Source: Gallionella sp. (GTDB lineage: Bacteria; Pseudomonadota; Gammaproteobacteria; Burkholderiales; Gallionellaceae). From it: a stretch of DNA of 64,000 bases. The notes below the pieces were generated by a model that had not been told where the DNA came from, searched no databases, and saw only the letters and a program-made list of their open reading frames with translations. The first letter of the stretch is position 1. The number at the start of each line of letters is the position of its first letter. The position numbers were made by a program, and so were the translations under genes. This document shows, piece after piece, positions 1 through 9,300 of the stretch. The DNA is taken from assembly GCA_023259035.1 (NCBI GenBank), contig JAHFRA010000001.1:1-64000 (forward strand), read 5' to 3'.

Positions 1-2877
1 GGCAACTTCACCGGGCAGATATACACCATCACTGCCACGCCGGCACTGGCCGAATACCGCATGGATGAGGCGAGCTGGAACGGCACTGCCGGCGAGGTGG
101 TGGATAGTTCAGGCAGCGGAAATCACGCCCAGGCATTCAATAGCGCGAATACGGCTGTTGTTACAGGGCAGGAGGCCAAGCCTGGTGATCCCGGTACCTG
201 CCGCTATGGCGTGTTCGACAATGGAGCCACGATCACGCAAGGCTATGTGCAAACGCCGTTGCCCAACCTGATCACCGATTTCACCGTCACCGCCTGGATC
301 AGGACGACCAACAACACGGTTGGCTCGCAGCGGATTCTGATTGACGACCAAGGTACCGCTCCGGCAACCGGTTATGGCATCAGCCTGGGCGATGGCGGAG
401 CCGGCATATTGCGTTTCTATTCGCGCGGCATCACGCCTGTCAGCCTCGATTCCACCTACACCGTCGCCAACAACACTTGGTATTTTGTGGCCGCCGTGGC
501 GGATATCACCAACAAGAAGCGCACCATTTATGTGTTCAACACCGCCGGAACCTTACTGAACAGCACCACTGAAGCGGCGTGGACAGGCGGCGCATGGGGA
601 ACGGACGGTGGCCCGGTATCGATCGGTGCGGAAACCAATGCATCGGCCGAAACCCCGGCGTCAAACCATTTCAAAGGCAATCTCGATGAGGTGCGGGTGT
701 ACCAGAAAGTGTTGAGCCAGTCCGCGCTGGCCGCGATTGCGACGCAAGCCCATGCCTGTCCCATTAACATACCGGATCATCTTGAGATTCAGTCCAGCGG
801 CAGCGGGCTTACCTGTGCTGCCAGCACCCTGACCATCAAGGCCTGCACGGATTCAGCCGTTCCATGTGCGGTACCCTACACACTCGGAGTCAGCGGCACA
901 TTGAGCGCGGCGGGTGCGCCTACGGTGAACTGGGACGGCACGACAGGTGGCGCGACCGGTGCCGGATTCGTGATTCCGAATGGCAGCAGCACGGCGACCA
1001 AAAATGTGCAGGTCGTCACGGCGGGCAGCGTGGTGTTTGGCATTACCTCCCCTGCGCCCGTTCCGACCAATGCTACCGCTTGTAATTTTGGGGCACCTGC
1101 TTGCACGTTCACGGCGAATACGGCCGGTTTCATTTTTTCCAATACCACCACCGGCAACAGCTATACCATCCCGGCGCAGGTCTCCGGCATTGCCACATCC
1201 ACGCTCTATCTGCGCGCCGTGCAGGCCTCGACCACCAACGCGGCGGTCTGCACGCCGACGATTGTCGGCCAGACCACTGCGGTTAATATGGGTTACGTCT
1301 GCAACGACCCGGCAGTGTGCCAGGCGGGCAGTCTCGCCACCATCAATGCGACAGCCGTCGCTTCTGGCGGTACGGCGGTCACGCTCACCTTCGATGCAAA
1401 CGGCTCGGCGCCTATCACCGCGCGCTACGATGACGCGGGTCAGATCACACTCAATGCCAACAAGATCGTGACTCCATTCGGCGGCGGCACGGCAATCACG
1501 CTCAACGGCAACAGCAACGCATTTGTAGTCAAGCCGGATCATTTCGATCTTTCCGGCATCCAGCAAACCGCTGCGCCCAACCAGGTGAATCCGGCAGCTA
1601 CGGATGCGACAGGAAATAGATTTGTGGCGGCAGGCGAACAGTTTTCCGTCACGGTGACGGCGAAGAACGCGCTCGGTGGTACCACGAAGAATTATGGACA
1701 GGAGACGACAGCGGAAAACGTCAAGCTGACTTCCGCACTGGTTGGCGGTTTGGGGCTGACCAATAATCCGGCGATCAGCGGCACATTCGGCGCATTTAGC
1801 AACGGTGTGGCAACCGGTACGGCATTCACCTGGAGCGAGGCTGGCATCATCACACTGACGCCGAGTGTGGCGGATGCGGACTATCTCGGCGCTGGTAACA
1901 TCACCGGCACGACCAGTGGCAACGTCGGGCGTTTTTATGCGGCGAAATTCTCGCTGTCGGGAGGAGTAATTGCTAACCGCACCGACATGGCGGCTTGTCC
2001 GGCTCCAGCGGGTTGCGGTTCGTTCACCTATATGGGCGAACAGATGAGTGCGATATTTAACCTTACTGCCAAAGCTGTGGACGGAACGACCACGCTTCAA
2101 AATTACAACTACTCCGCCACGGCGGCAAATAATTTCGCCAAACTCAACCCAACTGCGGCGGGTAATCCGCTGGTATTGGGTGCGGTGGATACCGGTACGC
2201 CGCGTACAGTGGCGGTTCTGGATACCACCACTTATGGCGTTGCAAGCGGCAATTTTGTAAGTGGCGTTGCTTCTGTCACTGCGCCGTTTGCAGTGGTGCG
2301 CGGCGGCTCAGCATCGGGCCCGTTCGATGCGCTGGATGCAGGTGTTAATCCGGCGGATAGCGACGGCGCGACACTGGCGACTTTGAATCTGGCAGTGAAT
2401 GCCGGAGGGGCGCCGAATACTCATGGCATGGTCGGATCTACCAAGGCACGCTACGGGCGTATCAAGGTTGGCAATGCCTACGGTTCGGAATTGATCCCGT
2501 TAACGATGACGGCAACGGTGCAATATTGTAATGTGGTCAGCGGTACGAGCTGTTCGGATTGGAAAACCAGTGGGGGCGATAGCCTCACCAGTATCAGCCT
2601 GGCAACGCCGTTTACCACGTATGTTCGCAAAACGGGAGCAGGCTGGATTACCACACCGACACCGCTGCTGATGTCGGGCGAGTCCAGCCCGGCAACGTGG
2701 ACGGTGCAAAGCGGCGTAAGGGACTTTTCCCTGTCCGCCCCCGGTGTTGGCAATACCGGCAACGTGACGGTGCCGACCAATGCGGTAGGCATCTACTTGC
2801 CGATTGCTTCCGGTCAAGCCACCTTCGGCGTCTATCAAGGCCGCAGGGAGTTTATTTATATGCGTGAAAACCACTAA
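1..2877 (+). CDS. mshQ: MshQ-like surface protein with LamG and DUF6701-type regions, 5' truncated by window edge
   Basis: The reading frame is open from base 1, so the gene starts before the window; 958 residues are visible. The first ~250 residues look like a LamG/concanavalin A-like domain (EYRMDEASWNG, WIRTTNN, GNLDEVRVYQ). The remainder matches the pattern of the C-terminal region of MSHA biogenesis protein MshQ (DUF6701): Gly/Thr/Ala-rich beta-type sequence with paired cysteines, then GRIKVGNAYGSE and LTMTATVQYC near the end. MshQ is associated with mannose-sensitive haemagglutinin-type pilus loci and is expected outside the cytoplasm. Other msh genes would be expected upstream. The family call is from sequence pattern only; the ligand is unknown. 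Confidence 0.75.
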   Translation, partial: GNFTGQIYTITATPALAEYRMDEASWNGTAGEVVDSSGSGNHAQAFNSANTAVVTGQEAKPGDPGTCRYGVFDNGATITQGYVQTPLPNLITDFTVTAWIRTTNNTVGSQRILIDDQGTAPATGYGISLGDGGAGILRFYSRGITPVSLDSTYTVANNTWYFVAAVADITNKKRTIYVFNTAGTLLNSTTEAAWTGGAWGTDGGPVSIGAETNASAETPASNHFKGNLDEVRVYQKVLSQSALAAIATQAHACPINIPDHLEIQSSGSGLTCAASTLTIKACTDSAVPCAVPYTLGVSGTLSAAGAPTVNWDGTTGGATGAGFVIPNGSSTATKNVQVVTAGSVVFGITSPAPVPTNATACNFGAPACTFTANTAGFIFSNTTTGNSYTIPAQVSGIATSTLYLRAVQASTTNAAVCTPTIVGQTTAVNMGYVCNDPAVCQAGSLATINATAVASGGTAVTLTFDANGSAPITARYDDAGQITLNANKIVTPFGGGTAITLNGNSNAFVVKPDHFDLSGIQQTAAPNQVNPAATDATGNRFVAAGEQFSVTVTAKNALGGTTKNYGQETTAENVKLTSALVGGLGLTNNPAISGTFGAFSNGVATGTAFTWSEAGIITLTPSVADADYLGAGNITGTTSGNVGRFYAAKFSLSGGVIANRTDMAACPAPAGCGSFTYMGEQMSAIFNLTAKAVDGTTTLQNYNYSATAANNFAKLNPTAAGNPLVLGAVDTGTPRTVAVLDTTTYGVASGNFVSGVASVTAPFAVVRGGSASGPFDALDAGVNPADSDGATLATLNLAVNAGGAPNTHGMVGSTKARYGRIKVGNAYGSELIPLTMTATVQYCNVVSGTSCSDWKTSGGDSLTSISLATPFTTYVRKTGAGWITTPTPLLMSGESSPATWTVQSGVRDFSLSAPGVGNTGNVTVPTNAVGIYLPIASGQATFGVYQGRREFIYMRENH

Positions 2878-2899
2878 AACGGTGTAACCGTTTTAGTGG
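2871..2899. terminator. Perfect stem-loop overlapping the mshQ stop codon
   Basis: Two exact 12-base arms, CCACTAAAACGG at 2871-2882 and its complement at 2888-2899, flank a 5-base loop. The stop codon of the MshQ-like gene lies in the left arm. There is no T-run after the stem, so this is either a weak or atypical intrinsic terminator or an mRNA 3'-end stabiliser. Confidence 0.5.
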
Positions 2900-3065
2900 T
2901 AACGGTGAAGGTTCTGCATGTTCACCACAAAGACCGTAATCGCGATAACAGCGGATGGCGGCGTTTTTGCCAAGAAATCCTGAACAAAACCAAAGCGAGT
3001 AGATCGGGATCGTTTGCAACCGGCAGCCGAAAAAGGTGCAGTTAGGCTTCCAGTTTCCCCACTGC

Positions 3066-3315
3066 TTAACCCGGATATTTCGCCGGATCGCGTGATGATG
3101 GCGAGGCGATTTGCGAGCAGATTTGCGCATCCCGCGCCAAGCCGATAGCCGCGCCTATTGGCGCGAAGCGGGGGCGCGAAGATGCCGCAAAGCGACCGCC
3201 AGCACCCGCGAAGGCCTGCGCTACAAACCGGATTTCACTCTTGTGGGCCTGCACCCCTGTATTCATGCCGCTTTCCATTGATTTGAGGGCCGGGCCGGTG
3301 AAATATCCGGGTTAA
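3066..3315. mobile_element. Candidate miniature inverted-repeat element flanked by TTAA
   Basis: The ends are 21-base inverted repeats agreeing at 20 positions (TTAACCCGGATATTTCGCC... at 3066-3086 and the complement at 3295-3315). Each end carries TTAA, which would fit duplication of a TTAA target. The interior is GC-rich and has no transposase gene. TTAA targeting and ends beginning CC are reminiscent of the IS1380/piggyBac group, so it may be a non-autonomous derivative of such an element. That affiliation is inference. Confidence 0.55.
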
Positions 3316-3475
3316 CCCGCCTGGGCACATTTCTTTCTACCGATGCTTGCAGCGTTTTTCAATAATCTGCAATACAACAAGGCCGCACTGCACAGTTTCG
3401 GGCCATCGTGTCATCATCGCCAATAACTCCATTTCCAGATCAATCACCTAGTGCAATCTCGTGGGGCGGGCTATG

Positions 3476-3497
3476 CCTGTCCTGAGCCTGTCGAAGC
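3476..3497. repeat. Dispersed repeat family 1, intergenic copy
   Basis: The core CCTGAGCCTGTCGAAGC is a variant of CCTGAGCTTGTCGAAGG, which recurs at 41385-41466, 49842-49863, 51835-51858 and 57031-57055. This copy is upstream of the chemoreceptor gene and codes for nothing. Confidence 0.7.
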
Positions 3498-3692
3498 GGT
3501 TCGCCGGATTTAGGTTGTCGGGCACAGCCCAGCCTGGAGAATATTTTTTACTTTTTAAATGAAAATGGAATAAGGGGGTAAAAGGGGGTGTAATAGGCGG
3601 ATTGATCGGCTGTGCATGGGGTTTAGAATTGGGTATAGCTTGGATCCGGTCGTCCATTGTCTGGAGCCGGCCACAAAGAAAGGGGAGTCGAT

Positions 3693-5324
3693 ATGCTGGA
3701 AAAGATTATGTCCTTGAGCATTCGTTGGAAGCTGCAATTGAGTTTTTTTCTGGTGACTATGGTAACCACGATTTTTAATCGGTTGCTGGCTTCGCACGAA
3801 CTCGACAAGATGATTGAGATCACTCGCGCCAACGGCGTGGCGAAGCAGGTCGTCGATCAATTATCCGCCAACCATTCGGCCTATATTTTCAATTCATTCT
3901 GGGAATCCGGCATCGAGTTCGCCATTCAGTTTGCGATTATCGGAGTGCTTGCCAACAACTTTGTGCGCCCGATCCTGTCGCTGTGCAAATCCTTGAAAGC
4001 GGTCGAGGAGGGAGACCTGACCAAGGGCGTGGAGAACAAGTCCCGCGACGAAATCGGTGTTCTGGAAAAGAGTTTTAACGATGTGCTGGCCAACTTGAAC
4101 AAAATAATGCGGGAGGTCGACGACAGCGGCAGACACATGGGGCAATCTGCCTATCAGATAGCCACGATTTCTCACGACATCGCCGAGGTGAACAAGAAAG
4201 AGCAAAGTCGCTCCAAGGCAGTGGCCGATGCGACGGACGAGCTGCACAAGATTTCCAGCAAGGTGCAGGAGTCGGCGCGATCAGCTACCGAGCGCGCCAT
4301 GCAAACGGAGGAACGTGCCAACGAAGGAATCCGGACCGTTCAGAAAAATATTGAGGAAATGGAGCAGACAGCGCATGAGGTCAATCGCGCTGCGACGGAA
4401 ATTTCCGAACTGGTGCAGGTGGCCGACCAAATTCATAATATTCTCGGCACCATCAAAACCATTGCCGGACAAACCAACTTGTTGGCGCTCAACGCTGCTA
4501 TCGAGGCGGCGCGCGCGGGCGATGCGGGGCGGGGTTTTGCGGTGGTGGCCGATGAGGTGCGCAAGCTGGCCGAGAAAACCAACAGTTCGGCAGTGGAAGT
4601 ATCCCAAATCATTGCGCAACTTACCGGCAAAGTCATGCAGGTTTCCGACTCGATGAATGTCGTGGTGGAAAAAGTCCACGCCAACCAACAGGTTGCCGGC
4701 GAGACAGCCAGCGTGATTCAGGCTATGGTGGGGCAGGTGTCGGAATCAGCCGAAGCCAGTCGCGGCATCACAGAAGCCAGCAAGCAGCAGATCGACAATC
4801 TGGCAATGCTGGGCGGTACGCTGGACAATCTGTTCGTCACCTTGCGCGAAAGTTCTGCCAAGATGGAAACGACGGCCACAATTGGCGACAACCTGTATGT
4901 TGTCACAAAGCGTCTGAATGACCTGATGACGGGCTTTACCTTTGAGCAAACATGGAATATAGAACCGTCGCAGCATGAGAAACGCCGCTACCCGCGAGCG
5001 CAGAATAATTTATTGGTGAAGGTCTGGCAGGGTGACAGTCATCTGGAAGGGGTGACCAAGGACTTTAGCATGACCGGAATGAGTCTCGCGCTGCCAAACT
5101 TGCTTGATAAGAATAAAAAGCTGAGTCTCGATATTTATTTACCTCGTGAAAATCTGCTGCAATATGAGAATCAGGCGCCGGTCAATCTTGTCGGACGGGT
5201 TGCCTGGCAGCGTGTGGAAGACGGGAATCATTTGTGCGGTGTCGAATTCGTCGACATGGATGACAGCAAGCGCAACTATCTGAAAACATGCTTCGATTTC
5301 TTCAATAAAAAAGCCGAGTTCTAA
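3693..5324 (+). CDS. Methyl-accepting chemotaxis protein with C-terminal PilZ domain
   Basis: The start at 3693 is chosen over an upstream in-frame ATG at 3657 because AAGGGGAG lies a few bases before it. The product (543 aa) has a hydrophobic segment near residues 17-30, a second near residues 75-92, and a HAMP-like stretch ([18 protein letters not shown]). A long helical region follows with the chemoreceptor signalling tip ([20 protein letters not shown]) that contacts CheA/CheW. The last ~110 residues form a PilZ domain with the c-di-GMP motifs RRYPR and DFSMTG. The fusion suggests a membrane receptor whose output is modulated by c-di-GMP. The periplasmic part is short, so the external ligand, if any, is unclear. 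The next gene is an HDOD protein on the same strand. Confidence 0.85.
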   Translation: MLEKIMSLSIRWKLQLSFFLVTMVTTIFNRLLASHELDKMIEITRANGVAKQVVDQLSANHSAYIFNSFWESGIEFAIQFAIIGVLANNFVRPILSLCKSLKAVEEGDLTKGVENKSRDEIGVLEKSFNDVLANLNKIMREVDDSGRHMGQSAYQIATISHDIAEVNKKEQSRSKAVADATDELHKISSKVQESARSATERAMQTEERANEGIRTVQKNIEEMEQTAHEVNRAATEISELVQVADQIHNILGTIKTIAGQTNLLALNAAIEAARAGDAGRGFAVVADEVRKLAEKTNSSAVEVSQIIAQLTGKVMQVSDSMNVVVEKVHANQQVAGETASVIQAMVGQVSESAEASRGITEASKQQIDNLAMLGGTLDNLFVTLRESSAKMETTATIGDNLYVVTKRLNDLMTGFTFEQTWNIEPSQHEKRRYPRAQNNLLVKVWQGDSHLEGVTKDFSMTGMSLALPNLLDKNKKLSLDIYLPRENLLQYENQAPVNLVGRVAWQRVEDGNHLCGVEFVDMDDSKRNYLKTCFDFFNKKAEF

Positions 5325-5539
5325 TTCCGATTCTGAATGGAAACGCCAGCAATCTAACCCGTTCTGCCTGTTTCAAAGATCAAATAACCCGGCTCTTGCC
5401 GTGCCTGGCGGCGAGGGCGATTCGTGAATGGCCTTTTTACAAATTACCCTTGCGATATCGATGTGGAATAGTTGTTCCACGCTATCGCGCTCTCGGTTTG
5501 ATGCGTTAATATTCGCGTTGTTGCGTCTAACGAAAAACC

Positions 5540-6388
5540 ATGATTATGCACATCGATGCCGAACAGGCCATGAAGGAACTTGTTACCAAGGGCATCAAGC
5601 TTCCACCACAACCAAAAGTGTTGATTGAGCTTCAGGCAAGACTTGCTTTATGCGATTACAACATGCGCGAGTTGGCACTCATTATTACGCACGACCCGGG
5701 CATCAGCGCCATGCTGTTCAAGGCGGTGCGCTCTCCAGTGTTCAGCTGCAACAAGAAACTGGATTCACTCGAACAAGTGCTGATGGTGATTGGTGTCAAG
5801 CAAACCTACAATCTGGTGCAGGCCATCGCTCTTTCCTCCAGCATTTCCGATGCCGCGCGCAAGTCTTTTGAAGTTTTCTGGACACGCTCACGAGAGGTGG
5901 CGCAAATAGCGGCAATGATTGCCAATGACCGCGTTTCTGTGTGCAACGTCTTTCCGGATCAGGCTTATATGGCGGGGATTTTCCATGAGTGTGGCGTGCC
6001 GGTATTGATGCAGCGCTTTCCGGACTACTGCGGCAAGTTGCACCTGAACAACGCCTGCTGCTGGCCCAATCTGACCGATGAGGATGCACTCTTCAATGTC
6101 GATCATTCCAGCATTGGTTATCTGGTGGCGCGCCACTGGAAGTTGCCGGACTTCATTTGTCAGGCAATCCTATACCACCACGAGATGCCGTGTGAAGAGT
6201 TCGGCGCGGTACGCACTCTGGTGGCGATATTGCAGCTGGCGATCCATTTCTACCATCGCATGACCCGCGTCGAAGATCCGATCTGGCCGAAGGTACGCGG
6301 GAACGTGCTCGCCGAAATTGGCATTCATTTGGATGGCGAGCAGGAATATTATGAAGACATAAGCGAGCGGTTCCAGGCAGGATACTAA
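5540..6388 (+). CDS. HDOD domain protein
   Basis: The 282-residue product is an HDOD domain from about residue 15 to 210 (KLPPQPKVLIELQARL near the start; SSIGYLVARHWKLPDFICQA towards the end). HDOD is a degenerate HD fold without reliable catalytic residues and usually serves as a signalling scaffold near c-di-GMP and chemotaxis proteins. The neighbouring PilZ chemoreceptor fits that. No clear ribosome binding site precedes the first ATG; a second ATG at 5546 is equally possible. The stop codon abuts a miniature element. Confidence 0.8.
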   Translation: MIMHIDAEQAMKELVTKGIKLPPQPKVLIELQARLALCDYNMRELALIITHDPGISAMLFKAVRSPVFSCNKKLDSLEQVLMVIGVKQTYNLVQAIALSSSISDAARKSFEVFWTRSREVAQIAAMIANDRVSVCNVFPDQAYMAGIFHECGVPVLMQRFPDYCGKLHLNNACCWPNLTDEDALFNVDHSSIGYLVARHWKLPDFICQAILYHHEMPCEEFGAVRTLVAILQLAIHFYHRMTRVEDPIWPKVRGNVLAEIGIHLDGEQEYYEDISERFQAGY

Positions 6389-6389
6389 T

Positions 6390-6490
6390 CTTACTGTGTC
6401 ACAAAGTGCTCATTTACTACATGTAAACTCCGCTTTTTCGCCCGATCTTGCCTTGCACTGCACCCCTTAATCGCTTTGTTACACAGTAAG
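6390..6490. mobile_element. 101-base miniature inverted-repeat element with flanking 6-base direct repeat
   Basis: 17-base ends (CTTACTGTGTCACAAAG at 6390-6406 and its complement with one mismatch at 6474-6490) enclose a non-coding interior. ACTAAT occurs immediately outside both ends (6384-6389 and 6491-6496), as expected of a target-site duplication. Part of the interior (a CTCATTTAC hairpin followed by TCCG and a T-run) resembles the repeat at 59896-60064. Confidence 0.65.
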
Positions 6491-6615
6491 ACTAATCATA
6501 CCCGTATGAAGCCGAAATATTTTATGGCGGCGTAATTTTTTGGGCGTATCATCTTGGCTAACGCTGGCTCTAAAAAAGAACTGCCAGTCTTCGTTTAAAT
6601 TTAGAAAGTGTTCTC

Positions 6616-8418
6616 ATGTCAACACTCACCGATTTGCATGACGACTATCTGGATTCGATTTTGGCCCGCTACGATCACAGTGCGAATAACCTGCTGCAAA
6701 TGCTGTGTGATGTCCAGGAGCGCTCCGGTTACATCCATACTGAAACTGTAAACTATCTCAGCATCAAGCTGCGCATTCCCCGTGTGAGGATTGAAGGGGT
6801 TGCGACGTTCTATTCATTCTTGCATTTACAGCCGCACGGCGAATACCGATTGCTGTTCTCGGACAATATCACCGACCGCATGCTGGGCAGCCAGGCACTG
6901 ATGGAAAAGATGTGCCAGCAGTTGTGGTTGCAACCGGGCAAGGTCTCCGAGGACGGGCTGGTCAGCATCAACACCACCTCCTGCACCGGCATGTGCGACC
7001 AAGGGCCGGCGATGCTGGTCAACGGTCGCGCCATCACGCGCCTGACCCATCAGCGCGTGCAGGAAATCGCTAGCCTGATCCGCAGCCGCACGCCGCTGGC
7101 GGGCTGGCCTGCAGACTTTTTTCATGTGGAAGACAACATCCGCCGCAGCGGGCCGCTGTTCGATAACACCAGCGCTCCCGGCGATATACTGCGCACCGCG
7201 TTGGCGCTTGGCGGCAAGGACATCGTTGAAGCGGTCAAGAATTCCGGCCTGCGCGGGCGGGGCGGCGCGGGCTTCCCCACCGGATTGAAGTGGGACGCGT
7301 GCCGCAACGCGCCGGGTGCGGCGCGCCATGTGGTGTGCAACGCCGACGAAGGCGAGCCCGGCACCTTCAAGGATCGCGTGCTGTTGAACTGCCAGGCCGA
7401 TCTGGTATTCGAAGGCATGACGCTGTGCGCGCTGGCTGTCGGCGCACGGCATGGTTATCTGTACCTGCGCGGCGAATACCGCTATTTGCTCGAACCGTTG
7501 CGCGCCATCCTGCAACGCCGCCGCGACAACAACATGTTGGGCAAAAACATCCTCGGCCAACCCGGCTTCGACTTCGATATCGCCATCCACACGGGCGCGG
7601 GCGCCTACATCTGCGGCGAGGAATCGGCGCTGATCGAATCGCTGGAAGGCAAGCGCGGCGTGCCGCGCAATCGCCCGCCGTTCCCGGTGACGCACGGCTA
7701 TATGCAACAACCGACCGCGCTGGATAACGTCGAGACCTTCTGCAGCGCCGCGCTGGCGATCCAGATGGGCGCGGAGAAATTCCGCGCCATCGGCACGGCA
7801 AAATCCTCCGGCAGCAAGCTGATCTCGGTATCCGGCGATTGTCCGCGCCCCGGCATTTATGAATATCCGTTCGGTATGTCGGTGCGCGAGGTGCTGCAAG
7901 ACTGTGGCGCGGTGAATACGCGCGCGGTGCAGGTCAGCGGCCCTTCCGGAGTATGCGTTGCGGAGAGCGAATTCGACCGCAAACTGGGCTTCGAAGACCT
8001 GCCCACTGCCGGCGCGTTCATGGTATTTGACGACAGCCGCGACCTGTTCGAAGTGGCGCGCAACTTCGTGCATTTCTTCGCGCACGAAAGCTGCGGCTTC
8101 TGCACGCCATGCCGCGTCGGCACCTCGATGCTGAAGACGACGATGGACAAGATCGCCGCCGGGCTCGGCTCGAAGTATGACTTGCGCGACATCGAGCGCC
8201 TCGACCAGGTATTGCAGACCAGTTCCCACTGCGGGCTGGGGCGTACCGCCTGCAATCCGGTGCTGCACACGCTCAAGCATTTTCGCCCCGCCTATGAGAA
8301 TCGCCTGAAATTTCTGGAATTCAAACCAGCCTTCGATCTCGACGGCGCACTGGCACGGGCGCGCCAGATGACCGGACGCGACGATGTTGGTGCGCATCTG
8401 AAGACGGAGGAAACATGA
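6616..8418 (+). CDS. hoxF: NAD+-reducing hydrogenase diaphorase subunit HoxF (NuoE-NuoF fusion)
   Basis: HoxF carries FMN and the NAD(H) site of the soluble bidirectional [NiFe]-hydrogenase. Residues 1-160 are a NuoE-like domain and ~190-590 a NuoF-like domain with GRGGAGFPTGLKW, CNADEGEPGTFKDR and GAGAYICGEESALIE (FMN/NADH binding). The 4Fe-4S site ESCGFCTPC with a distal CGLG is intact. The NuoE part keeps only the second cysteine pair of its 2Fe-2S site (Cys123, Cys127); the first pair, expected near residues 82-87, is absent, as I recall is also degenerate in the Ralstonia eutropha enzyme. No separate hoxE gene is present. It is the first gene of the hox operon. Confidence 0.95.
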   Translation: MSTLTDLHDDYLDSILARYDHSANNLLQMLCDVQERSGYIHTETVNYLSIKLRIPRVRIEGVATFYSFLHLQPHGEYRLLFSDNITDRMLGSQALMEKMCQQLWLQPGKVSEDGLVSINTTSCTGMCDQGPAMLVNGRAITRLTHQRVQEIASLIRSRTPLAGWPADFFHVEDNIRRSGPLFDNTSAPGDILRTALALGGKDIVEAVKNSGLRGRGGAGFPTGLKWDACRNAPGAARHVVCNADEGEPGTFKDRVLLNCQADLVFEGMTLCALAVGARHGYLYLRGEYRYLLEPLRAILQRRRDNNMLGKNILGQPGFDFDIAIHTGAGAYICGEESALIESLEGKRGVPRNRPPFPVTHGYMQQPTALDNVETFCSAALAIQMGAEKFRAIGTAKSSGSKLISVSGDCPRPGIYEYPFGMSVREVLQDCGAVNTRAVQVSGPSGVCVAESEFDRKLGFEDLPTAGAFMVFDDSRDLFEVARNFVHFFAHESCGFCTPCRVGTSMLKTTMDKIAAGLGSKYDLRDIERLDQVLQTSSHCGLGRTACNPVLHTLKHFRPAYENRLKFLEFKPAFDLDGALARARQMTGRDDVGAHLKTEET

Positions 8419-8421
8419 ATC

Positions 8422-8505
8422 GTAGCCTGGATGGAATGCAATGGAATCCGGGATTTTGTGGCGCTATGGATATTCCCGGATTCCGCTACGCTGCATCCGG
8501 GCTAC
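8422..8505. repeat. Long imperfect inverted repeat between hoxF and hoxU
   Basis: Two 32-base arms (8422-8453 and 8474-8505) begin GTAGCCTGGATGG and end CATCCGGGCTAC, matching at about 26 positions, with a 20-base loop. It fills most of the 129-base gap between hoxF and hoxU. The arm resembles a GTAGCCCGGATG...GGAATCCGGG repeat that I recall from many proteobacterial genomes. In RNA it would form a strong hairpin inside the hox transcript. Confidence 0.7.
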
Positions 8506-8547
8506 CTGTTTTCGCGGGAATGGCGCATTTAATGAGGATGGTGTGGA

Positions 8548-9300
8548 ATGAACGATACTTTCCAACTTGACGGCGCAGCCGTCCCGTTCGAGCCGGGTCA
8601 AACCGTGATGCAGGCCGCACTGGCCGCAGGGCATTACATCCCGCACCTGTGCTACCACCCGGAATTCAAACCGCACGGCAGTTGCAAGCTGTGCACGGTC
8701 AAGGTCAACGGCCGCACCGCCGCTTCCTGCACGATGCCTGCCGAGGCCGGGCTTGATGTGGAAAGCAACATCGAGGAAATGAACGGCCTGCGCCGCACGC
8801 TGGTGCAGATGCTGTTTGCCGAAGGCAACCATTTCTGCCCGTCGTGCGAGAAGAGCGGCAATTGCATGTTGCAGGCATTGGGTTACGACCTCGAAGTGCG
8901 CACCGCCGGTTTCCGCCACCTGTACCCGGATCGTCCGCTGGACGCCTCGCATCCGGACATCCTGCTCGACTTCAACCGCTGCATCCTGTGCGAACTGTGC
9001 GTGCGCGCCTCCAGCGAGGTGGACGGGAAAAACGTGTTCGGTCTGTCCGGGCGCGGCATCACCAAACAACTCATCGTCAACGCCGAATCGGGTTTGCTGA
9101 AAGACACCGATATCGCGCTGACCGACAAGGCGATGCATGTCTGTCCGGTGGGCGTGATCCTGCCCAAGCGTGTCGGCTTCAGCGTACCGATAGGCAAGCG
9201 CCGCTACGACCAGCGCCCGATCAGCACCCAGGCGCTCGACGACGCACCGCGCCTAGCCGATGCCGGCGGCAGCTGTGACGTCTGCGAGGGAACACCATGA
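8548..9300 (+). CDS. hoxU: NAD+-reducing hydrogenase diaphorase subunit HoxU
   Basis: HoxU relays electrons between the hydrogenase and HoxF through iron-sulfur clusters. The 250 residues show a 2Fe-2S ferredoxin site (C35, then SCKLC at 45-49 and a later Cys near 61), the His/Cys-ligated 4Fe-4S site HFCPSCEKSGNC, and a ferredoxin-type CILCELC followed by a distal CPVG. Its size matches the short HoxU/NuoG N-terminal family. Its last bases overlap the hoxY start (ATGA). Confidence 0.95.
   Translation: MNDTFQLDGAAVPFEPGQTVMQAALAAGHYIPHLCYHPEFKPHGSCKLCTVKVNGRTAASCTMPAEAGLDVESNIEEMNGLRRTLVQMLFAEGNHFCPSCEKSGNCMLQALGYDLEVRTAGFRHLYPDRPLDASHPDILLDFNRCILCELCVRASSEVDGKNVFGLSGRGITKQLIVNAESGLLKDTDIALTDKAMHVCPVGVILPKRVGFSVPIGKRRYDQRPISTQALDDAPRLADAGGSCDVCEGTP

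Larger units (their letters stand above)
2900..3692. other. Non-coding gap between mshQ and the chemoreceptor
   Basis: About 790 bases contain no convincing gene. Within them are a 250-base inverted-repeat element (3066-3315) and one copy of a short dispersed repeat (3476-3497). Short open frames on both strands here lack ribosome binding sites and protein-like composition. Confidence 0.6.

Noticed and set aside
853-2100. Long open frame antisense to the mshQ-like gene (415 codons)
   Set aside because: It is an Arg/His-rich shadow of a GC-rich gene on the other strand, with no domain pattern or ribosome site.
6826-8397. 523-codon open frame antisense to hoxF
   Set aside because: The opposite strand codes for an unmistakable HoxF; the antisense product is Ala/Arg/Gln/Val-rich without motifs.
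6616-8418. HoxF region as NADH dehydrogenase (complex I) NuoE/NuoF
   Set aside because: The fused NuoE-NuoF layout directly followed by hoxU, hoxY, hoxH and a hydrogenase protease identifies the NAD+-linked hydrogenase.
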